Assembly: GCA_001001625.1 (NCBI GenBank)
Contig: LCKU01000039.1
Coordinates: 1-10,960 of the forward strand
Source of the DNA: Parcubacteria group bacterium GW2011_GWA2_45_30
Lineage (GTDB): Bacteria; Patescibacteriota; Minisyncoccia; Sungbacterales; HO2-52-23
Length of the DNA: 10,960 nucleotides
Direction of reading: 5' to 3'
Shown here: in pieces, positions 6,162 to 10,960 of the stretch
How the letters are laid out: every line of letters starts with the position of its first letter
Numbering within the stretch: position 1 is the first letter of the stretch
Made by a program: the position numbers and the translations under genes
The notes under the pieces: generated by a model
Seen by the model: the letters and a program-made list of their open reading frames with translations, nothing else
Told to the model about the DNA's origin: nothing
Databases searched by the model: none

Positions 6162-6602
6162 TTATTTCCCTAATATTTCCTCCAACTTTTTATCCAGCGC
6201 CTCCAGGTCAAGTTTCTCTTCCGGTTTTTCCGTTTCGCGAAGAATCGGGCGCGTAACAGGAGCGGTGGGTATGGTGCGCAGTCGCATGGGACGGACGGGC
6301 GCTGTTTTCCGGGTTTCTTCCAAGATGAGCAGACGGATTATTTTCCCCAGCGCTTTTAATACCTTTTTGATTTCAGCAAGCTTTTCCGGAACAACGGTAA
6401 AGGTCGTCCATCCAAAATAGGCCTGGGTTTCTTTCTGAATCGGATAGCCAAGCCTGCGAAGATATGGTTCTTCCACCCGGCGCACTATGCCTTTGGCATC
6501 CGTGATCGCATGAGTGATTTTACCGGCCCAGGTTAAAACCTCTCCTTCGGGAACGGAGGAGGAAAGAAGATAGGCAAGTTCGTAGTTTTTGGAATCAGCC
6601 AT
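6162..6602 (-). CDS. rpsF: Small ribosomal subunit protein bS6
   Basis: bS6 pairs with bS18 on the 30S platform. Residues 1-93 match the family: NYELAYLLSSSVPEGEVLTW, then a central RRLGYPIQKETQAYFGWTTF and VPEKLAEIKKVLKALGKIIR. Residues from about 95 to 146 form a tail (PVRPMRLRTIPTAPVTRPIL, then KPEEKLDLEALDKKLEEIL) with a basic/proline stretch and a final charged helix. The roughly 50-residue tail is longer than in E. coli bS6, but tails of this kind are common in Patescibacteria. The ATG at 6602 lacks a Shine-Dalgarno and is only about a dozen bases from the predicted transcript start. It is the first gene of the operon with ssb and rpsR. Confidence 0.95.
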   Translation of the reverse strand: MADSKNYELAYLLSSSVPEGEVLTWAGKITHAITDAKGIVRRVEEPYLRRLGYPIQKETQAYFGWTTFTVVPEKLAEIKKVLKALGKIIRLLILEETRKTAPVRPMRLRTIPTAPVTRPILRETEKPEEKLDLEALDKKLEEILGK

Positions 6603-6620
6603 AATATATGCGCTTAAACG

Positions 6621-6650
6621 AGTATATCAGATTTATACAATCACTATCAA
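6621..6650 (-). promoter_or_regulatory. Promoter for the rpsF-ssb-rpsR operon
   Basis: On the minus strand TTGATA (6650-6645) is followed after 18 bases by TATACT (6626-6621). The start would be near 6614, about 12 bases before the rpsF ATG, so the mRNA would have almost no leader. Confidence 0.5.
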
Positions 6651-6652
6651 TA

Positions 6653-6686
6653 TTGACCCCGTTAGAGATTTGTTTTATAGTATAAT
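6653..6686 (+). promoter_or_regulatory. Plus-strand promoter pointing into the lyase 3' end
   Basis: TTGACC (6653-6658) is followed after 17 bases by TATAGT (6676-6681), which overlaps a perfect TATAAT (6681-6686). The genes on both sides are on the minus strand, so a transcript from here would be antisense to the end of the lyase gene. The match is good but unsupported by any plus-strand gene, so it may be chance in an AT-rich gap. Confidence 0.35.
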
Positions 6687-6698
6687 CGACGGTTTTAA

Positions 6699-8072
6699 CT
6701 ATCGAGGTTTCGCCTCTATAGAAAATCTTGAGGAGAAATGCCGTAAAATAGGCGCTTCATAGATAAATCGGACTCCATGAATATTTTTTCTTTTTTTCCA
6801 AACCTCTCTAAAAACACCAATCACATAATCCAAATGTTCCTTTGCATACACGCGACGGGGGATAGCCAGGCGCAATAATTCTTGGCGCGCTTTTTTGTTC
6901 TGGTGCGTTTCGGGATCGCGCCCCTCCATTAATGAGCCAACCTCAACTCCGCGTATTCCGCCTTCAATGTATGCGGCAACGGCAAGCGCATGTCCAGGAA
7001 ATTGATTATACGGAATGTGCGGGAGCATCCGGCCGGCGTCAATATACGCTGCATGTCCGCCAAAAGGTTGTAATACCGGAATTCCGATTTTGGCCATTTC
7101 CTCTCCAAGGTATTTAACTTGTCCGATGCGATGATTAAGATATTCTTCGTCAATGCCTTCCCCGAGTCCGACAGCCAACGCTTCCATGTCGCGTCCGGCC
7201 ATGCCGCCGTAATTCAAGAATCCCTCCATTAAAATCGCGCGCGGACCAAGTTCTTGGAAAAGTTTTTTATCGCGCAAGGCGATAAATCCGCCGATATTCA
7301 TAATTGCGTCCTTTTTAGCGCTCATTAACGCACCGTTCGCATAGCGCATCATTTCGCGGACTATTCCTGCGATTGGCCATTTACGGTATTTTTTTTCGCG
7401 CATTTTTATGAAAAAGGCATTTTCGGCAAAACGCGCGATATCAAAAAATAAAGGAGTGCGAAAACGCTTTGCCAGCCGCGAAACATTTTTTATGTTTTCC
7501 AAGGACACCGGCTGGCCCCCGATCTGGTTGCAGGTAACGGTAAGCAAAATATAAGCAACGCGGCCGGAGTATTTTTGCAAAATCCGTTCAAGTTTTTTCA
7601 AATCCGCGTTTCCTTTGAATGGATTGCGCGAACGAAAGTCATAGGCCGCCGCAATCGTGCAATCCAGCGGCAGACCTTGGTTGTGCTCAATATGGGCGCG
7701 GGTGGTGTCAAAATGCGCATTGCCCGGCACAATCATTCCGTTCTTAACTAATGAAGAATTAAAAACATTTTCTGCGCCCCGGCCCTGATGGCAGGGAATT
7801 ACATATGGAAATCCTAAAATATCGCGGACCGCTTTCTGCATATGGCGGAAGCTGGCGGATCCGGCGTATGATTCGTCGCCCCGCATCAGCGCGGCCCATT
7901 GGTCTTGGGACATAGCGCCGGTTCCGGAATCGGTCAAAAAATCAATATAAACATCCCCGGAATTAAGGAAAAAAAGATTATATCCGGCGCGGCGCATACG
8001 ATCCATCCGCTCCTTTTTGGGCAGTAGGCGGATTTTTTCAATTGATTTGGTTTTATACGGCAGAAACGCCAT
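6699..8072 (-). CDS. tnaA: Tryptophanase-like beta-eliminating lyase (PLP enzyme)
   Basis: This 457-residue protein belongs to the tryptophanase/tyrosine phenol-lyase family, pyridoxal-phosphate enzymes that split aromatic amino acids to pyruvate, ammonia and indole or phenol. Visible motifs are CHQGRGAENVF (94-104), FFDIARFAENAFFIK (209-223, cofactor Asp211 and Arg214) and SAKKDAIMNIGGF (251-263, Schiff-base lysine probably Lys254). Three positions that separate the two activities look like tryptophanase: Asp in FDTTRAH (122), Val in VEVGS (378) instead of the lyase's Arg, and His in LRHFSSRF (445) instead of Phe. Tryptophanase is thus favoured, but the real substrate is not certain. The length is normal and the motifs are intact. 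It stands alone, with its own promoter region shared with scpA. The stop lies inside a small hairpin (6699-6721: CTAT-GAGG with CCTC-ATAG). Confidence 0.88.
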   Translation of the reverse strand: MAFLPYKTKSIEKIRLLPKKERMDRMRRAGYNLFFLNSGDVYIDFLTDSGTGAMSQDQWAALMRGDESYAGSASFRHMQKAVRDILGFPYVIPCHQGRGAENVFNSSLVKNGMIVPGNAHFDTTRAHIEHNQGLPLDCTIAAAYDFRSRNPFKGNADLKKLERILQKYSGRVAYILLTVTCNQIGGQPVSLENIKNVSRLAKRFRTPLFFDIARFAENAFFIKMREKKYRKWPIAGIVREMMRYANGALMSAKKDAIMNIGGFIALRDKKLFQELGPRAILMEGFLNYGGMAGRDMEALAVGLGEGIDEEYLNHRIGQVKYLGEEMAKIGIPVLQPFGGHAAYIDAGRMLPHIPYNQFPGHALAVAAYIEGGIRGVEVGSLMEGRDPETHQNKKARQELLRLAIPRRVYAKEHLDYVIGVFREVWKKRKNIHGVRFIYEAPILRHFSSRFSIEAKPR

Positions 8073-8076
8073 TGGC

Positions 8077-8108
8077 TTGAATATACCATGTAAATAAACT
8101 ATATTAAA
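8077..8108. promoter_or_regulatory. Back-to-back promoters for the lyase and scpA
   Basis: Plus strand: TTGAAT (8077-8082), 17 bases, TATATT (8100-8105); the start would fall at about 8112, the first base of the scpA ATG. Minus strand: TTTAAT (8108-8103), 17 bases, TATATT (8085-8080); the start would fall at about 8073, next to the lyase ATG at 8072. The ends form an inverted repeat, TTGAATATA and TATATTAAA (8 of 9). Each -35 overlaps the other's -10. The gap between the genes is only 39 bases, so no leader or Shine-Dalgarno is available to either gene. Confidence 0.55.
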
Positions 8109-8111
8109 GAA

Positions 8112-8813
8112 ATGATATTCGCTGTAAAACAGGAAAAATTTGAAGGGCCGCTGGAGCTTTTGCTTGACTTGATTGAGAAAGAAAAGCTTTCAATCTCCGA
8201 AATTTCGCTGGCCAAGGTGACGGATGATTATATCCGTCACGTAAAATCCTTGGAAAAGATAGATCCGGAGTCGCTGGCCGAATTTTTAGTCGTGGCGGCG
8301 CAATTGATGTTGATAAAATCCCGTTCGCTTTTGCCGGATTTGAAGTTTTCCGCCGAGGATGAAGTATCAATTGAAGAACTTGCCAAGCGCCTTGAAGAGT
8401 ACCGGAGGGTGCGTGAACTTGCCAAGGGCCTGAAGACAATTGAGGCGGGCGGAAAGCAAATTATAACTCGGGAATCATTTTTGGGACTGGATCCGATTTT
8501 TTACCCTCCGCCGAAATTAACGCTGGAATCCTTTAAGCATGCTTTTGCGGAATTTATGTCTGCGCTTCCTAAAATAGAAAAACTTGCCGAGGATAAGATC
8601 AAGCGTATAATATCTTTGGAAGAAAAAGTGAAGGAAATTCAGCAATTTTTACAGTCAAGTCTGGAACGCGTCTTTTCCGATATCGTAAAAGGCGCCCAAG
8701 AGAAAATTGAAGTAATTGTGAGTTTTCTGGCGATTCTGGAACTTGCCAAGCAAAAATTCGTATCTCTGGAGCAGAAAAAAATGTTTGAGGACATAATTGT
8801 CAAAAAAATATGA
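8112..8813 (+). CDS. scpA: Segregation and condensation protein ScpA
   Basis: ScpA is the kleisin that bridges the SMC heads with ScpB in the bacterial condensin. The N-terminal signature is clear: KFEGPLELLLDLIEKEKLSI at about 8-27, then DDYIRHVKSLEKIDPESLAE and LVVAAQLMLIKSRSLLP, the segment that contacts the SMC neck. The charged middle and the end (VSFLAILELAKQKFVSLEQK, the winged helix that binds the SMC cap) are present. At 233 residues it is near the usual length. It overlaps scpB by ATGA (8810-8813), so the two are translationally coupled. No Shine-Dalgarno precedes it; the predicted transcript start is at the ATG itself. The smc gene is not in the window. Confidence 0.95.
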   Translation: MIFAVKQEKFEGPLELLLDLIEKEKLSISEISLAKVTDDYIRHVKSLEKIDPESLAEFLVVAAQLMLIKSRSLLPDLKFSAEDEVSIEELAKRLEEYRRVRELAKGLKTIEAGGKQIITRESFLGLDPIFYPPPKLTLESFKHAFAEFMSALPKIEKLAEDKIKRIISLEEKVKEIQQFLQSSLERVFSDIVKGAQEKIEVIVSFLAILELAKQKFVSLEQKKMFEDIIVKKI

Positions 8814-9355
8814 CGAATTTAAAATCTGCCATTGAATCCGTCCTTTTTGTCTATGGCGAGCCGATGTCCGCAGAAAAGCTCGCTAAAATTTGTCATGTCT
8901 CAAAGTCCGAAATTCAAGCCGCGCTGGAAGCGCTTAGGGGCGAATATAAGGGTCGGGGCATTGTGATTTTGGAAAAAGACGGCCAGTTCCAGCTCGGAAC
9001 CAATCCGCAAAATGCAGATATTATAAAAGAACTTACCAAGAGTGAATTTTCCGAAGAATTGACCAAGGCGGGGCTTGAGACCTTAACCATAGTTGCTTAC
9101 AAGGGTCCGCTGACACGCGCCCAAATTGAATTTGTGCGCGGGGTTAATTCTTCATTTACGTTGCGTAATTTACTTCTGCGCGGGTTAGTGGAAAGAATAG
9201 ATAATCCTAAGGATTTGCGTTCGTATCTTTATCGCATTTCGTTTGATTTTCTAAAACATTTTGGGTTTATCAAGATAGAAGAACTTCCGGGTTACGAAGA
9301 ATTTAAAAAAGAAAAAATTGAGGTTTTAGAAGAATCGCCGCGGCCTGTTAATTAA
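8810..9355 (+). CDS. scpB: Segregation and condensation protein ScpB
   Basis: ScpB is the winged-helix dimer that wraps the ScpA linker in the SMC complex. At 181 residues it has the two expected winged helices: SAIESVLFVYGEPMSAEKLA near the start, then GLETLTIVAYKGPLTRAQIE and FVRGVNSSFTLRNLLLRGLV at about 100-140. TLRNLLLRGLVE is the typical wing region. The final 20 residues (EFKKEKIEVLEESPRPVN) are a charged tail. The ATG at 8810 overlaps the scpA stop. The carboxypeptidase gene begins 10 bases after the stop, so the three genes form one run. Confidence 0.95.
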   Translation: MTNLKSAIESVLFVYGEPMSAEKLAKICHVSKSEIQAALEALRGEYKGRGIVILEKDGQFQLGTNPQNADIIKELTKSEFSEELTKAGLETLTIVAYKGPLTRAQIEFVRGVNSSFTLRNLLLRGLVERIDNPKDLRSYLYRISFDFLKHFGFIKIEELPGYEEFKKEKIEVLEESPRPVN

Positions 9356-9365
9356 TATAAAATTG

Positions 9366-10370
9366 ATGTTTACCAACAAAATAAATTATTTTCTTCTTGT
9401 TCTTCTTTTTATTCAGGTTTCCACACTTTTTTTCGTGCTCAAGGGAAACGATTTTAGCAATGCATCGGTGGTCGCGCCAGAGCCGGACGAAGCCCCGCAG
9501 ACAAGTATGCTGTCTTTATCGCAAACGGCGCCTTTTCCCTCGCCAATTTTGCTTGAAACGCCGGAATATCCTCCATTTCCGGACTTAAACGCGCACGCCT
9601 ATATCGTAAAAATTATAGGCAAGGATCAACCGCTTGCCAGTCAGCGCGCGCAAAAGCGCTTAGCGCCTGCAAGTTTGACTAAAATTATGACTGTCCTAAT
9701 TGCCCGTGAAGAACTTGTCCAAGCTGAAAAAATTACCTTCTCCGCCGGGGCAAAAAACACCGAAGACAAGCGAAGCCCGGTTAAAGCCGGAGAAACGCTT
9801 TGGCGGGACGACGCAGTACGGCTTGCGCTTATCCCATCTTATAATGATGCGGCTTTTGCTCTGGCGGAAAAAATCGGAGAAAAACATGGTGGTGAAACAT
9901 CTGAAGAGCGGATAAAAATTTTTCTTGATATAATGAATGTAAAAGCGCAGGCGTTGGGATTGGCTGACTCGCATTTTGAAAATCCTTCGGGGCTGGATGC
10001 CCCGGGGCATGAAATGAGCGTTGGAGACATCGCGCGTCTTGCTGAATATATTTGGCAAAATCAGCGCTCGCTTTGGGATGTGACACTTACGTTTGAAACA
10101 GTGGTACGCCATTTGGGCGGGCCGCCGCAAGCGAGCCTCGCCTCGCCGGGCGAGGAGGGTATAGTTATCCGAAACACTAATGAACTTTTGCCGGAATTTC
10201 CGGCGCTCTATGGCGGAAAAACCGGATTTACGGACAATGCCCAAGGGGCTTTACTACTGTTATATCCCGTAAAGCCGGATGAAATTGCGGTTATTGTCAT
10301 TTTGGGGTCGGAAGACAGATTCGGGGACGGAAGAAAAATTATCCATTGGCTTGATAAAATCGTTCGGTAA
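9366..10370 (+). CDS. dacA: D-alanyl-D-alanine carboxypeptidase, S11 family (PBP5-like)
   Basis: This 334-residue secreted or anchored serine peptidase trims the terminal D-Ala from peptidoglycan stem peptides. A hydrophobic helix at about residues 9-26 (FLLVLLFIQVSTLFFVL) is a signal or anchor. A Pro-rich linker follows. The catalytic set is complete: SLTK (Ser103 to Lys106), SYN (158-160) and KTG (285-287), counted from ATG 9366. TTG 9363 is one codon earlier and less likely. No separate C-terminal beta domain is present, unlike E. coli PBP5. Residues about 249-264 (HLGGPPQASLASPGEEG) are Gly/Pro/Ala-rich, are encoded by a GC-rich palindromic stretch, and look like an insertion before IVIRNTNELLP. 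The gene lies just after scpB and before a MraY-type gene. Confidence 0.9.
   Translation: MFTNKINYFLLVLLFIQVSTLFFVLKGNDFSNASVVAPEPDEAPQTSMLSLSQTAPFPSPILLETPEYPPFPDLNAHAYIVKIIGKDQPLASQRAQKRLAPASLTKIMTVLIAREELVQAEKITFSAGAKNTEDKRSPVKAGETLWRDDAVRLALIPSYNDAAFALAEKIGEKHGGETSEERIKIFLDIMNVKAQALGLADSHFENPSGLDAPGHEMSVGDIARLAEYIWQNQRSLWDVTLTFETVVRHLGGPPQASLASPGEEGIVIRNTNELLPEFPALYGGKTGFTDNAQGALLLLYPVKPDEIAVIVILGSEDRFGDGRKIIHWLDKIVR
10115..10159. repeat. GC-rich palindromic stretch inside the carboxypeptidase gene
   Basis: These 45 bases are far richer in GC than the gene around them. They hold GGCGGGCCGCC, CGAGCCTCG and CCTCGCCGGGCGAGG (10141-10155), all self-complementary. They encode the GGPPQASLASPGEE peptide that interrupts the usual run into the RNTN motif. 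On the minus strand the string TGCGGCGGCC is shared with hairpin A of the 6055-6136 repeat, which may be chance in GC-rich DNA. Confidence 0.4.
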
Positions 10371-10527
10371 TGCGACATCTCAACATTTTGGGTATCGCGA
10401 CACGATTCGGCCTCTCCGGCGGAGGCCTCACTAAGGGTCGGCGGAATTTTCGTTTCGTATCCAACGAAACGAACCAAGCAAATTCCGCCTCCCATTGTCG
10501 CTCTACCTAAAATGTTTCGATCGCATT
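10369..10527. other. 159-base folded intergenic element (multi-branch stem)
   Basis: Nested pairing is seen. Outer: AATGCGA 10369-10375 with TCGCATT 10521-10527. Next: AACATTTTGGGTA 10382-10394 with TACCTAAAATGTT 10504-10516 (13 bp, one G-T). Next: GCGACA 10397-10402 with TGTCGC 10496-10501. Inside these are two branches: hairpin A at 10409-10427, and a long arm of GGCGGAATTT 10440-10449 with AAATTCCGCC 10480-10489, capped by TTCGTTTCGT (10449-10458) with ACGAAACGAA (10464-10473); the two stems share base 10449. It fills most of the gap between the carboxypeptidase stop and the MraY-type gene. A structured RNA, a mobile palindromic element, or a terminator are possible. Confidence 0.65.
10400..10481 (+). 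repeat. 82-bp double-hairpin repeat, copy 2
   Basis: It begins ACACGATTCGGCC and ends ACCAAGCAA, and aligns without gaps to the minus-strand copy at 6136-6055. The first 50 bases agree at 41 and the last 12 at 10; the middle 20 agree at only 8, because stem B has a different sequence. Here stem B is TTCGTTTCGT ATCCA ACGAAACGAA (10 bp). In stem A a T-A pair (10413/10423) replaces the G-C pair of copy 1. In this copy the repeat is enclosed by further pairing from both flanks. Confidence 0.75.
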
Positions 10528-10592
10528 GGTCGCCTAAGAGATTTTCTTAATGTATCCGCCCGCGGCAGAAATTATCAACTGAAATTAGCTTT

Positions 10593-10960
10593 ATGAACGA
10601 ATTCAATAATCTTGCTAATGTGATTAAGGTCTTCGGGTTGTCGGCCTTTTCTTTTGCCCTGGCGATTTTTTGGACCCCGGCTCTTACTCATTATCTTTAT
10701 AAATACAAACTTTGGCGCAAAGACGTGCGTCAAATGTCCCCGGATGGATCGCGAACCCCGCTTTTTGCCGCGCTTCACAAAGACCGCGAAACATCCGTAC
10801 CGCGTCTGGGAGGGGTGCTGGTATGGCTGACCGTTCTTTTTGTTGCGCTTTTTTTCTGGATAGCCGCGAAGGTATTTGACGTGGACTTTTTCGGAAAGGC
10901 GAATTTTTTGTCCCGCAATCAAACCTGGCTGCCTTTATTCACCATGCTGGCCGCATCCAT
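10593..10960 (+). CDS. mraY: MraY-type phospho-MurNAc-pentapeptide transferase, 5' part
   Basis: The first 122 codons are visible and the gene runs off the window. MraY moves phospho-MurNAc-pentapeptide onto undecaprenyl phosphate to make lipid I at the inner membrane. Hydrophobic helices lie at about residues 13-30 and 80-97, and a third begins near 115. Between them is a cytoplasmic loop with WRKDVRQMSPDGSRTPLFAA and HKDRETSVPRLGGVLVW. The H-K-x-x-x-x-x-P-x-x-G-G pattern is the family's first loop. Other members of the polyprenyl-phosphate transferase family (WecA, TagO) share it, so MraY is the likeliest but not proven call; the catalytic Asp residues lie beyond the window. The D-Ala carboxypeptidase upstream fits a wall-synthesis neighbourhood. 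No Shine-Dalgarno is seen before ATG 10593. Confidence 0.75.
   Translation, partial: MNEFNNLANVIKVFGLSAFSFALAIFWTPALTHYLYKYKLWRKDVRQMSPDGSRTPLFAALHKDRETSVPRLGGVLVWLTVLFVALFFWIAAKVFDVDFFGKANFLSRNQTWLPLFTMLAAS

Noticed and set aside
6699..8072. Tyrosine phenol-lyase as the primary call
   Set aside because: The position of the lyase's Arg is Val here (VEVGS), and the C-terminal Phe is His (LRHFSS). Both fit tryptophanase instead.
10208..10495. Minus-strand ORF over the folded element
   Set aside because: It reads through nested inverted repeats and the end of the carboxypeptidase gene; no domain is visible.

Overview
The window looks like part of a genome from the Candidate Phyla Radiation (Patescibacteria), probably a Parcubacteria-type lineage. 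The evidence is the cysteine-rich zinc-ribbon protein ending CYNSEVV at the left edge, the compact genes with few Shine-Dalgarno sites, a RodZ-like helix-turn-helix membrane protein behind ftsK, the rpsF-ssb-rpsR cluster, and the gene run scpA-scpB-D,D-carboxypeptidase-MraY. TGA is used as a stop (scpA), so this is code 11 and not the Gracilibacteria code. Lineage assignment is inference; no rRNA is present.

Layout, left to right. 1-425: 3' end of a zinc-ribbon gene (+). 440-579: a small inverted-repeat element followed by a second, divergent copy of the zinc-ribbon gene's last codons. 592-629: a very stable hairpin. 708-3618: ftsK and a RodZ-like gene (+). 3626-3729: a long hairpin built of TACGAA units whose base includes the recA Shine-Dalgarno. 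3740-4722: recA (+), broken by an internal deletion of about 82 nt. 4734-5345: terminator, consensus promoter, an unrecognised two-helix membrane protein (+), and a terminator shared with the converging operon. 5375-6602: rpsR, ssb and rpsF on the minus strand; ssb lacks its start and first beta-strand, which are replaced by an 82-bp repeat. 6699-8072: a tryptophanase-like lyase (-). 8077-8108: back-to-back promoters. 8112-10370: scpA, scpB and an S11 D-Ala-D-Ala carboxypeptidase (+). 10369-10527: a large folded intergenic element holding the second copy of the 82-bp repeat. 10593-10960: the start of an MraY-type transferase (+), cut by the window end.

Most genes serve chromosome maintenance (FtsK, RecA, SSB, ScpA/ScpB), translation (bS6, bS18) and cell wall or shape (RodZ-like, carboxypeptidase, MraY). 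The lyase is the one clear metabolic enzyme. No defence system, CRISPR array or transposase gene was found. The real novelty is in the non-coding structure: two 82-bp copies of a double-hairpin repeat whose stems change sequence but keep pairing, a 159-nt folded element around one copy, a MITE-like element beside a duplicated gene end, and a hairpin that could mask the recA ribosome site. Two core DNA-repair genes, recA and ssb, both carry deletions here. If these are real, the window is remarkable; if they are assembly errors, they still mark where the repeats and deletions confuse assembly.
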